DNA of 64,000 nt. It comes from Bugulina stolonifera. Taxonomy: Eukaryota; Bryozoa; Gymnolaemata; Cheilostomatida; Bugulidae. A model generated the notes under the pieces. The model had not been told where the DNA came from, did not search any database, and worked only from the letters and a program-made list of their open reading frames with translations. The first letter of the stretch is position 1. The number at the start of each line of letters is the position of its first letter. The stretch covers positions 17,346,099-17,410,098 of the forward strand of contig OW285193.1 in NCBI GenBank assembly GCA_935421135.1, in the 5' to 3' direction. A program made the translations under genes and the position numbers. Shown here one piece after another: positions 13,901 to 26,301 of this stretch.

Positions 13901-16900
13901 AGTTTAACCTTGCTTTACCTAGAATGTGTTACTGTGAATGAAGATGTAATTAGGTAAAAGCATCCTGGGAAAACAAACCCCTGGTCCTACAAGGTTTAGT
14001 CAAAGCTGTACCCACCTTTCTTATTGTAGGGCCGAGGTAAGTTATTATCATCTGCAAGAGTCATGGTGATTTCCGTATCGTCATAAAGCCCAACAATAGC
14101 AAACTGAGTGGCAATGTGAGCTGGAGCGTAGCTGGATGTTTGGAACTCTGTACCAGCCTACGATAAAAGAGGAGTTGTGCACCCACTGACTATGAGCAAA
14201 GGAAAGAGAAGACAACTGCTTATTTCAACACTATTATCAAATACTGTAATTTGAGTTGACAATTTATGGCTCATCACAGTTATTGCCAAAAGACCTCAAT
14301 CAAATGGGTTATAGTTATTCAAAAGTTTAAATAAGGCAACATACCATCTCCAGTATTACACAAGACTTGGGCAAGGCTATTAAAGAAAATATTTGTATAG
14401 TTGAACTCAATAGAGCCAACACCTTCCAGGGACATTTGGATCAATATATAAATCCTGATTTTAAGCTAATGGAGATATGCAGAGGTACTTTCTTACCTTC
14501 TCATCTGGGAGAGCGAGGAACCCGTCAGCTGTCCACCTGTCCTTGTTAATACCATATACAGAGATACTTCTATTGTTGACTTCTGTGATCTTTACAGCTA
14601 GCTGTTCTAAGCCAGTGCCGTTCTGCATGAGACATCTCTCCAACGGGAACCTATAAATGTGCATATGTAGGCTAAAAGTTTCAACTCAGCAGACTCAAAA
14701 CTTCATTTGATCGATGATAGGAAAAACTTATGTTTATATTTTTATGAAATAAAATTGTCAATTTAAGAAAGATATTAAAATATAACATGAATATAAAAAT
14801 AGATAAACATCCAAAAGCCTACTTAGAAAGTACCAAAGAAACAAATCAGACGAGCTGTCAGAATTATGCTATTCTGTTTCATAAAACACACACCGGTATA
14901 GCCTGAGGGCATTACATGTATATCATAATCTATGTAATCTGAAGCTCTGTTAATGCAGATATAATAATAGCCTTAGCTCCCAGTTTCAGTGCTGTGTGAA
15001 GAGATCTTGTGAATGCTAGTATACTCTACCTGTAGACAGTCTTTGTCTCCACAGTTACAGTCTTATCTACAAAACAGTAGTGGTTATGAGGAAGACCGGG
15101 AGTACGCACTCTCACAGTTCTTTCTCCGTCATTCCACACAGCACTGCTGAAGTAGATCTCCAGTGGGATCTCCTGGAATGACTTCTCCGTGTCATTCTCC
15201 TCAAAGACGACGGTGAAGGCATGGCCAGATGATGGATTGCCTATCTTACACTCCACATTACCCAGAGGGTCGTCATTGTCTACGCACACTTCCTGGTCTC
15301 CATAGCAACTGTTACAGTCACATTTATGGGTCACACCTGCAGGTACATTTCATAAGCATGGAGTATATGACAGTTTTAACTTACAACAACTTTTTCAAAA
15401 AGACTGACAACAAATATGAATCCACCATAGATGAACACAGGCCTTTTGTCACAATGAATAAAAAAAGAACAGTTGTGATATTTGATCATGATTACAATAA
15501 CACACACAACACAAACAACATGCAGGAGCATAGAGGCTTTATTATTGGACTTACGGCTAGGACAGCCTCTTTCTCCCTCTCTGTTGTACATACACGGGGG
15601 ACACCTACACTCCTCCCTCTCTGTGATTGTATCTACCATACACTGTTCATTGCCTACACAGTTACACTTACACACTGCTATACCGTGTGAAGTATCCTTA
15701 CACATTCCTGCTGGTTTACAAGGGTTGTTACAGGCACAGCTACAAACAGTAGTATATGATTACATACTATATCTATATTTCACGTGTAGAAAAAGGACTT
15801 TATGCAGTCTATGTAGTCAAATAAATGGTAATTCATGTGGTTTTGAATAGGCAATAAAACTGTCTGTACCCCTTTAAGGTAGAAGGTTTAGACCTTGTAT
15901 CTCCATTGGCTGTTGATTTTTACTCACAATTTACCAAACGGGTTACCAATGTTTTTGAGCCTGCTTATGGAATTAACAGCAGGGTTAAATGCAGAAACAG
16001 GTCATGTTACTAAGTAATATCAATTAGTACAAGTTTTGAGCGACTGCAACGGAGACCAGCAAAACTAATATTATACTAACCTGTCAATTTTCTGACTACA
16101 AGTAGGTCCTGTGTAGCAGTCAGGGCAGGCACACGTATGCCCGTTACCAGTGTTGGTACACTGTTCATATGGCTGACAAGTATTGCCACACTCACATGTG
16201 TTCATCTTGACGTCGCATCTCTCCCCTGTCCAGCATGCATCACATACACACACGGAACCGTAGTCGGTCTCCCGGCAGCGGCCATATTCTGAACACGGGT
16301 TGTTACAGGCACAACTGTTTATTTTATCTGAGCATGTTGGACCTGTCAATGAAATAATATTGAGTCAAGGTTACTATAGTGTTACTACATTAATAGTTGT
16401 ATTGTGAGATACCAAATCTAGAATGACAGTTGATAGTAACAAGCGGAAATATAATATTATGAATAGAATGATTATAGTCACCATTACCTTCATAACAGTA
16501 AGGACAGGAGCACTGAGGTCCAGTTGGGGAATCTGTACATTCTTCATGGCTAGCACAAGGGTTGCCACATTCACAATTGACTTTACGAGCTCGGCAAAGA
16601 CTTCCCATATTACACGAGTCAGTACAGTCGTCACACATTAGCCCGTTAACGGATTCCACGCAGGTACCATATCCTACGCAAGGGTCACTGCAGTAGCAGC
16701 TCTGTACCTTATCTTCACACGTAGGTCCTTGTCGACAAGGATTAGTACAGCGACAGCTCAGCTCATTCTCAGCACTCATGTAGCATTCCTGGCCGGGTCC
16801 ACATGGATTATTACATTCACAGGAATTCACTTTGTTGGCACATCCGGGTCCCGTATAGCAGGAGTCTGCACAGTAACACATGGGGTACCCACTCTCCATA

Positions 16901-19900
16901 CGACAGGCCTCTCCATATGGACATGGAGTACATTCACACGACTGGATAGTTGTTGCACATCCTGGCCCAGTCTTGCACTTGTCCTCACACACACATGTAG
17001 GTTTACCACCTTCCATGCTGCACACCTCTCCAGCTCCACACGTTGTGCACTCACACGTGTCGTATCTATGCTGACAGGCACCTCCGTACTGACACGAGTC
17101 GTCGCAGTAGCAGGACAAACCATCTGCACCTTCAGAACAGAGTGAGCCTCTCTCACAAGGGTTGGCACACTTACAAGTCTGAACTGTCTCAAAGCAATCT
17201 GGTCCAGTCTTGCAAGGATCTGCACAGTAGCAGTAGAGCTCGCCATGGTCATCCACACCACACTCCTGTCCTTGGTTACACGGGTTGCTACAACTACAGG
17301 TGTTAACATAGTCTTTACATCCGGCACCAGTTCTACATGAGTCAGAGCAACCACAGCTCAGCTGATTATACGAGTCAACAGAACATGTCTCCCCCTCGGC
17401 GCATGGATTGTTACATTCGCATGTCTCCACTTTGCTGAGACAACCAGTGCCAGTATAGCAGTCATCTGTACACTTGCAGTGACTTTTGGACCCATCAGCA
17501 TTAGATATACAGGTCTCCCTTGGACCACATGGTGAGCACTCACACGTGTCTACCAGCTGGCCACAGTATTCACCATAGTAACACGAGTCTTTACATCTGC
17601 ATGCCAGCTCGTACTGGTCATTGAGGTAGCACTCCTGTCCATCATTGCACGGGGTGTTACACTCACAGCTGTTGACAGTCTCGGCACACCCAGGTCCTGT
17701 CTTACAGGGATCTGCACATCCACACTGAGGGCTTCCATTCACCATAGTACAGGTCTCTCCTCTATCACATGGTTTGCATTCACATGTATTATATGTATCC
17801 TTACAATTAGGCCCATATTTACATTTGTCTTTGCATGAGCAGGTTGGGGCGCTACCGCCTACGCCCTCATAACATGTCTGTCCTGAACTGCAGGGTTTTA
17901 GACAATCACACGTTTGAATAATCTGGTCACAGTAGGGTCCAGTCTTGCAGGGGTCAGCACAGCTGCAGGTAGGCTGGCCGTTCACTTCCGTACAGGCTTG
18001 TCCAGCGTTACATGGGTTGTTACACTCACAGGTGTTCTTCTTCTGAGAGCACCCTGGACCGAAGTAACAGCTGTCCTCACAGAAACACTGCGGCTGGTAG
18101 TCACCGTCCAACTTACACGCCTCACCAGCAGCACACGGGGAATTACAGGTACATGATTTGATTGGCTGATCACAGTAGTCACCTTTAGTACATGGTTCAC
18201 AGGCGCACATCGGTCCAGCATTCGTGTCCTGACAGGTACCTAGTTAGAAGTAATAACGTACAGTGAGACTAGTTTACTAGTAAGGATATGATACCAGCAA
18301 TAGTGTCGACTCAGTGAAAACGTGTATCCAGTTTCAATTGGTTGAAGTCATCTTACTTTCGTTTTGGTATAAGTCATTTCAAATGTTATAGAAAAGTTAT
18401 ATAGCTATTAAACCACTGCACTATAATATTGTCACTTCGCCAGCAGATGATATACAATAAGATATATTATAAATTTTATAGTGCTTTGGAGTTTTCGAGT
18501 CTAGCTTGAAGACAAGATAACTCCAAATAATATGTAATGTGTTTATCATACAAGTACAAGTAGATTGATTTACATACCAGGGTTAGGGCAGGGGTTGTTA
18601 CAAGCACACGTGCTCTTCTTGATATTACAGCTCGGGCCTTCCCAGCAGTCATCACAGACACACTCGTGAGTTCCTCTGTCAATGAGATCTTCACATCTAG
18701 AGTTCTTTGGACATTTGCTTTTGGTGCAGGCACATGTATCCTTCCCTACAAGAGGACGAACCAATGTGGGCCTAGGGCTAAAGACTGTGTGTGTAACTGT
18801 GGTGATAGACGAGATGCACAGCTAACATAGACATAGACATCGGTGCTGATATAGATCCTATGTGAGTATGATTAATGTGTATATCAAGGCACACGTATAC
18901 ACTTACTGACTTTACAGCCGAGAATAAAGCATTCTGGGTCACCACAATCTTGGCACTCTGGACCATTGTCTGTGTTGACACACTCTGTCCCTGCTGAGCA
19001 GATGTCACTGCCTGGGGGCCTACAGTCACATGAGTCTATAAACGAGTCGCAACCTTGTCCAGTCTTACAGGGTGGACACGATCCACCAGCTCCTTCACAG
19101 TTCGGGATGGTCACTATAACAGAGACATGGTCACTATAACAGTGAGATGGCCACTATAACAGAGAGATGGTTACTATAACGGAGAGATGGTCACTATAAC
19201 AGAGACATGGTCACTACAACAGAGACATGGTCACTATAACAGTGAGATGGTCACTATAACAGAGAGATGGTCATTATAACAGAAAGATGGTCACTATAAT
19301 AGAGACATGGTCACTATAATAGAGACATTATAGTTACAACACCTCTCTATAAACAACTTGCATTGCATAATATCAGCCTATAACGAACATTTTCACATAT
19401 CAAATCCACTATTCTAGTGGTTAACTCTTTAATACACAGCCAAGAGTCAGATAGGGGAGGGTTACTTGGTACTCCTCCTACCACAATTGTAGATGTCTAG
19501 AGAATAGGCTAACTACCGTTACAACAGGATCCAGTCCAGCAGTCTGTACATTCACAGTGATAGCCAACTTCATCGATCACACACGTACCTCCATTGTAAC
19601 ATGGGTGCCAGTCACATACTACAAAGGGAAGATGACTCTAGTCTAGTAGAATGTGCACCAATCATGTCCATGAAGAGAATATTATTAAAGAGAGTGTCAT
19701 ATGTGAAGTTGTCTTTGCTCGAAATACAGATGCAAGAGAGTACAACTCTATAAGATGGTTAGCAAGCATTTAAGTTGGTAGAAGGTATAATATGATACCA
19801 GCGAGTGGAGCAGTCACACTTACCAGACTGTTCACATCTGTGCCCAGTCCAACCTGGAGGACAGAAACAGAAGAATCCATCCCACTGATTCTGGCAAGAA

Positions 19901-22900
19901 GCTCCATTCTCACAAGGATTGGGAGAGCAATGATCTCTAGCTGTAACAGCAAGATAAACACAATGATCTCTAATGCTGTCTGTAACCGTAACATCTACCT
20001 TGGTCTCATATACATAATGCAGCAAATGTAAAAGGTAGAATTTCTACCACAAGCTCACAGTTTGCTATGAAAGTCGACTGATAGAGCAGTTATTACTCAC
20101 GAGGAGGTACGTATTCACCACCAACTGCTATTCCAGTTTCTGGACATATGCAGCGGAATGTATGCTCAGTGTTCTCACAAGTACACTCAGGCTGACAAGG
20201 GTTGGAGGCACATCTCTCTACAATATAAGCAATGGTTAGACATTACAGAGTGGGTTGGAACACACCAGGTGTTGAGCTAAGCTTACACACTGATAACTAG
20301 ACATGTTGAACGTAGGTGATTTTTCTGCCAGCAAATCAAAGCTAGTGCTGGTTGTACTGTATATATATATAGACTCAGGTTTACACCTCTGCAGCCATGA
20401 AATCAATGTTGTTATTATTCTATTACAGCCTCAACTTGAGATCCTATCTGCAACTTGTTGCAGTGCTAATCCAATGAGGTAAGACAGGGCAGTGTGTTGA
20501 CACACCGATTATAATGTCTATGACACTAATACTTTCAGTTAAGCTAATCAAGGGCGGATTATCTCAGACAGGATATACTAATCCATCGTCATTCGTATAA
20601 CACATATAGAACTAACAGCGTCACCTCTAGTTTATCATCTTATTTACAGAAAATATTATGTTCACATTTGGTTATTACAAAAGCAATTGTATTGAGATAT
20701 TTGGGCTTAAGCTGTACACGCACATCACATTTCCATTGTAATAATAATTATGGATTATCCTCTAAGAAGAAGGCCGATGAAAACAGTGAATTTATCTGTC
20801 CACCCAAGAGGTTTTCATTAAAAGAAATCTACATACTATTATAGTACAGAGGATCCTGACTAACAACACGTACCTGATGGAGGGGGCACATCGTGAGCAT
20901 CACATCGCAGACAGATTGGATCTCCAAAGTGCTTCACAATGTTAGAAATGTAGCACATGTTTAATGTACCGCCTTCCCACCAGCTGGGAACACGTACACC
21001 TTTAGGACACGCCCTCTTGATGGGCTTCTCGCCAGCAACAGGGCAGAACCAAACGAAACAAAGATTCTCAGCATCTGGGAACATGTATCCCGCACTTGGA
21101 CAACTTAAAGCTGCAAAACAGGAAACAGAAGCTGTTGTTGCACAACCCAGTTTACATAACAGTGTATTCATGAATTTGGTTTGCCACAATAGTCTAGCAG
21201 AGGAGATAACTACCAATCTGGTAAGAGAATATCAAGTACAGATAATATAGTAAACACAAACTTCATTAGACATGATTAAGATCTGGTTGGGCCATTAAAT
21301 GATAACAAGTCTGAAATCATCGCAACCATGGTCATGCTTAGATGTGCATATACATTTCACACAGCCAAACCAGGGCGGATTAGCTTATAGAAACAAAACA
21401 TTCCGGATTAGAAGCAGTTAGTTATTGGTGAGCAGAGATTACATCTAGCAGGAAATGGAATTAAAACTTCCTCAGTAGCAGCAATGAAAGCTGAAACTGT
21501 CTCCATGACAAATCCTGACCCATAATGCATCAGAGCATAGTACATAACGCACCATCTGACTGCCTAGCATAGTTGATATGCATTGCATGGTAGCATCTTA
21601 AACTTACATGAGTTATTATCAGACTCAACAGTCCCTTAGAAATAGAATATACTGAAGGCTAAAGCAATAGTTTTATAAATGCTACATAGACTGTCTTCAA
21701 GGCCCCTGAGGCCGGTCCAGATCATAAAAAATTAGCAAAATAGCCGCATGACTAAAGATGCAAAGCACTATATGTCTGTACTTTTGCTTGACCAAAGCGA
21801 ACTATCTTCAGTGCACTCTAGTTTTTTGCTAGAAAAGAGTGTTTTGTGATTTATTTGGGCTGGTGGTGTATTTGCAGCATCATAGCTGACAGTGGATTGG
21901 CAATTTCAGCCTGAAATTTATATGCGATTTAAATTTAGGTCACTAAAACACCTATAAAAGTCATTTAGGTTTGAAGAGAAAACATTAGAAATGGAACTAT
22001 ATTTTAAGTATGAGACAGCAATCGGTGATTATGATAAACACATTTGAGGACAAACAATAAACAAACTCCTTGACCTCAGCCATATCTCAGTGACTGGATT
22101 TCTACTCTAGATTAGCAGTCTACCATGCTTAGATATTGGGAGTAACTAGCTTCCTCTCTCAGTCTAATCACGGATTAACCACTAATCTACTAAGATTTGT
22201 TTAGGATTATTCTACAGATAGGAAAAGTATGATTTCGATGCTGTGTACATGACAGAGACTAGCTAGGCTTATGATGATACCTTTGAACAGTGAGAGTGTG
22301 ACAGCCATTTTGGGAGAACTAAAACACTCACCAGGTGGTGAGTCATACTGTTCAACTGTTTTTACATGATCTGCTCTTCACTCAGTCTCATAACAAGGTC
22401 TTCTCACTAAACATGTACACCACTGGCCGAGCATATTCTCCAATTTACTCTCGCTTCAAAGCTACTAGCTTAGCGCTAGATAGGAGTAGGAACCATCCTT
22501 CTGTGAAGTGTAGGATTTAACATTTTGGCAGTCTCGAAAACTTCCAAACCTCAAACCGCAATCTCCAAACCTGAATTCCTAACCCCAATCCCCAAACTCC
22601 AATCCCTAATATGCAAACTCCAAAAGAAAGTTTTCGAAACGTCATGTTTTTAACTGACATTTTCGAAATGTCCCTTTACCACATATATTGGGTTTGCAAG
22701 CGATGGAAGCTATTGGGATTTATAGCTAATATTAGACACTGAGGTCTGTTTGACTCAAATCAAAACAATACCATCTTTTAGTAACAAGTAAATTTTTAAA
22801 GATTACATTAGTGAAAATCTGAAGGAAATAGGAGTTTAAAAAGAGGGAGAGTTTCGAAATCTTGAGTAACACCCCTAAATAAAAAGATTTAGCAAGTACA

Positions 22901-24037
22901 CAGTTGGGTAGTTAACAGGAATGAAATTGCTTTCTCCTTGACATGGTCATTTAAAATGTGTTCTAGCAACCAGAGTATTTCCATTTTGATAAGACCTTCA
23001 TTTAGGTATTTTCCACAAGGCATTTTACATGAATTAAGAATGTTATATTCTCTACTTTCTTTTCACTCAACTTTAAATTTCTCATACATTTCCCATCACA
23101 GAAGTTAAAATGAAATAAATGACTGGGATGGACATAGGGCACAGGCCCATTATAAAGTGACTGCACAGTAAATGATATTATTAGCTAAAAGTAGAACTAT
23201 ATAAATCATAATAATAAGATAATCTCTGACAATATCCATCTAATTGTGGGTCCTGGTAAGTTTATCCTCTTTGTGCAGCATGGGTAAGGGTGATGCTTGA
23301 GGTCAGGATTAAACCATTAATTAATGAATCAGGACTTACTAATCCCTCAGCCTGCATGCATCTCATGGCAACAGTAACCCTGGTTAATTCTAAAAACTGC
23401 AGAGTTGATACTTCTGATATAATTCAGTGAAATAGAACACTAAAGCCCGAAGTTTAATCCAGGTTTGGACTTCTAATGCACGTCTCTTACACAATAAATA
23501 ATATAATTTGTCAAAGTCACTCATATAATGAGTGCCATTGTTTAAATGCCTTCATAAGCGATAGCACTTCATGCAATTATTTCAATAAAAAAGTCAATTT
23601 TCTTGTGGATATTATATCTGTATAGACAAAAGATGGATATAAGTATTCCTAACTGGAATACCCATCTTAGTGCACTTGCCAGCTACAAATTAAAATTTCG
23701 TAGAAGTTAAAATTTTAATTTTAATGTTTGCTGAATGCCAGTGGTAGAATCAAGATATTTTTATAATTTAACAACCATTCAAATAGTGATTCATTTATAA
23801 TAAAAAATAAACCATACAATTATTAAAGGGAACAAAATGTCTGAAAAGCTTGAACACCCTCCCTCTTATTTCCAACTTTTCCATTGGAATGGGAGGAAGT
23901 GGAATTGCCACTGCAAAGATAGACAAGCTAATCTAGATATAAACGTTACCTTGAGCAGCGGACAAGTCTCCCTGGTAATAACTCTGGTCAGCAGCAAATG
24001 TCAGGGTCATCAGCAGAGAGAAAATAAATAACTCCAT
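10944..24037 (-). CDS. Secreted EGF-repeat protein with C-terminal IgGFc-binding-type domain
   Basis: Predicted 1,581-residue extracellular protein from 17 exons, all joining in frame: 23950-24037 (ATG), 20874-21110, 20101-20217, 19824-19940, 19517-19618, 18907-19113, 18578-18745, 16488-18239, 16081-16342, 15555-15739, 15030-15336, 14497-14650, 14016-14157, 13632-13854, 13345-13480, 11853-11999, 10944-11345 (stop). Exon 1 encodes a clear signal peptide (MELFIFSLLMTLTFAA). Exon 2 encodes a Cys-rich domain with CBM14-like Cys spacing (uncertain). Exons 3-10 encode EGF-like units. From ~residue 1,085 the protein matches the N-terminal domain of IgG-Fc-binding protein (FCGBP, IgGFc_binding family): KDRWTADGFLALP, then SRDHLIEQILPRDRWGTDF, and near the end VYGYDDRESYGFPAAM. 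There are no VWD or TIL modules, unlike vertebrate FCGBP. The first eight introns are all phase 1, typical of shuffled extracellular modules. Likely roles are matrix, mucus or surface recognition; this is inference. Intron 1 is the longest (~2.8 kb). Confidence 0.9.
16488..18239 (-). other. Single 1,752-nt exon carrying about 15 EGF-like units
   Basis: Exon 8 of the EGF/IgGFc-type gene. Its 584 residues consist of roughly 15 back-to-back units of 36-41 residues, each with eight cysteines in the order C-x-C-x(2-3)-C-x(5)-C-x(8-10)-C-x-C-x(3)-C-x(4)-C. Recurring cores are ECNNPC, CADPCKTGP and CYTGPGC. Eight cysteines recall laminin-type EGF, but the spacing is tighter. Flanking exons hold one or two units each. 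The strong composition bias keeps several other frames open on both strands; those are shadows and not genes. Confidence 0.9.
19111..19330. repeat. 11 x 20-bp array carrying copies of a splice acceptor
   Basis: Eleven exact-length 20-bp units of the type tcactataacagagacatgg. The array lies at the 3' end of intron 5 of the EGF/IgGFc-type gene. The first three bases of the first unit are already exon 6 (exon ends at 19113). Read on the minus strand, each unit offers a pyrimidine-rich stretch then gttatag, and ten of eleven keep the AG. Only the nearest acceptor keeps the reading frame as modelled. Confidence 0.92.
22525..22680. repeat. Degenerate short repeats, C/A-rich then TTCGAAA-type
   Basis: Inside intron 1 of the EGF/IgGFc-type gene. 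A run of degenerate motifs (caatctccaaacc, caatccccaaactcc, caatccctaat) is followed by two copies of a ttttcgaaa-g/tgtc-like motif. The 12-mer tttcgaaacgtc recurs at 63499-63510 in a similar array. It may be a dispersed element; no ends could be defined. Confidence 0.45.
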
Positions 24038-26301
24038 ATTGAATAATAGTACTCTTGTTGCTCAGCAACCTGTCAACAAAAGCTTTCTGTGAGAGAATAT
24101 AAATTTTTGATAGCAACTTATTAGGTCAGCTATCTCAACTACATGACATCCTCAACCCAATCTCTCTAATCTCTATCACCTACATGTACATGGTATATGC
24201 CTATAAGGCATAATCTCTATCACCTACATGTACATGGTATATGCCTATAAGGCATAATCTCTATCACCTACATGTACATGGTATATGCCTATAAGGCATA
24301 ATTTAAAATAAAATTTACTTAGAAAGTATTACAACAAATTATGATAATATTAATGAATTGCAAACAGTACTATATCCAAAACTACATTATTGCTGTTGTT
24401 ATACAAGTCATGGAATTTGAGACAGTTTTGAAGTTGATGAGAATAGGCTGATATTGCATTATTGAGATTTATTTATACTTACAGACAGGTACAAATGCTG
24501 CCCTGTAACAGCTGGTTATGAACTCACGGACCAAACCAGTTGATCCTCACCTACACAAAGAGGTAATGCCCTAAACACCCTCTACCTTGGTAGTATACAC
24601 CTTGAACTAATCCACAACATATACCAGAGATGATCTTTATACTTCCACACTAAATCCCTGTTGCCATGGATACCTAACAACAGCTGGATACACAGACATG
24701 TAGGCAATTACATCATTGGGGGATAAAGAGTGAGATTGTTCATACAAAAAACATAAGATGACTATAATAATAATTATGTTGTAAGTTATTATCTATCAAA
24801 TAGAAAATAGTGTCACGAAAGACTGCCTGATTTTGAACCCAGAATCCGGTACCAAACCCACCGAAAAAGCGCACCCTGACCAAAATGGTAAGTTTCCCTC
24901 ATTCTTGTTGGAAGCATTTGAGAATTATCAACTATAACTATAATATTTGTTCTACAGTGTTTCCTCTGCTACAAATACATGTGTATTATAGAAGTCTTAA
25001 CAGTAACAGCAATGAGTTCTGTAGCAAATTTGATGAAGTACAACCAGTTAAATAAGTACTTCACCGCAACCTATAATATCTAAAACTGTAGAATATAATA
25101 TAATATTTGTATGTAGTGCAGATACAATAAAACCCATAAGCTATAAATAAACTGAATTATAGAACCATTAGACTTACACACCCAATATAAAATTATTTGA
25201 TAGCGTTACCTTATTACTCGTAGGTCCAACACCTTTAGTGTAGAACTGATATTCTTGGCAGGTACATCTATAGAAACGAAAGGACTGGCACAAAAATCAC
25301 ACATCGGATTAGACGAATGAAAATGCTCATTATGTGTAGATTAACTGTAAAATATGTCCATTTGACTATTTAAATGTTATCCTCAAAGTCTTTTAATCCT
25401 AATTAAAGGGAGGATAGGCGGATTATGTTGGATGATATAGTAGGGTAGGCAGAGAGAGGAACCTACAGATAGCCTGGGGTCTAGAACCTGACAGTGTGAA
25501 AGTGTAACCCCCTTAATAGATATTCTATTAGATAAGGCTGGAGGTTTTAAGCCAACTGTTATTATTATACATTATATATTACATGTACATGTATATATTA
25601 TATATCAGCATACTTTGTATTTGATGACCCAATTAACCATCTATAAACCATGTGAACCAATATTACTTAATTGTTATGTCATATTCATGACTAATTTAAT
25701 ATTTATAATGTGTTATTTAAATAAGTGCAAGTAGAGAGTTGTAAAGGTATAAAACTACTTAATCCTTGTGTTAGAAGTAGTGAAATGATGACATGCATCT
25801 CATTTGCGGAGTTCCCTCTGAAGAGGCAGATAATACACACAGGCTACATAATCTCTAATCAAACGAAAATGTGAAATTTACGAAGTCACTGAATCTTGTT
25901 TGTAGTTAATCACTGTGATGTATTACATGATTACTAGGTAATAACCAATGTATAAATTAGCACTGAAACTAGAATATTATATAAATAAGTAAAGATAGCA
26001 ATGATATAAAAATATACTGGATATGTTACTATAAGCAATAGTTGGAAGCAGACTAGAGTGTTTGTTAGGATCAAAATAAATAGTCAATAGAGATTGAGTG
26101 ACATAAGGAAGAGTACATGTGCATATAGTCATACATAAATGTACATGTACACGGATTTATGATTATAAACATACACTACATATATATGTACATGTACATT
26201 TGTATGTCCATAAACATATATACACATATTATAGTATTGAGACTTGCAATTGCAATTATTTATAATAGTCATGCAAGTCCAAGTGATGTTGTGATAGTTG
26301 G
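24038..26301. other. Intergenic region between EGF/IgGFc-type gene and TRAPPC10
   Basis: About 2.3 kb upstream of the EGF/IgGFc-type start codon and downstream of the TRAPPC10 stop. It contains the 3 x 44-bp repeat described separately and several tacatgta-rich stretches (25583-25600, 26130-26200). No coding exon was recognised. The promoter and any 5' UTR exon of the EGF/IgGFc-type gene would be here. Confidence 0.5.
24167..24298. repeat. Perfect tandem triplication of a 44-bp unit
   Basis: Three consecutive identical 44-bp units (24167-24210, 24211-24254, 24255-24298) starting taatctctatcaccta and ending ctataaggca. Each contains the palindromic core tacatgtaca. It lies 130 bp upstream of the EGF/IgGFc-type start codon, so it may fall in that gene's promoter or 5' UTR. 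Identity of the copies implies a recent event. Confidence 0.95.

Noticed and set aside
15229..15850. Plus-strand frames of 122 and 153 codons
   Set aside because: Antisense shadows of exons 10 and 11 of the EGF/IgGFc-type gene, extending into introns with no domain pattern.
16423..18156. Plus-strand and alternative minus-strand frames over the EGF exon
   Set aside because: Shadows of a compositionally biased 1,752-nt exon; only the Cys-patterned frame continues across splice sites.
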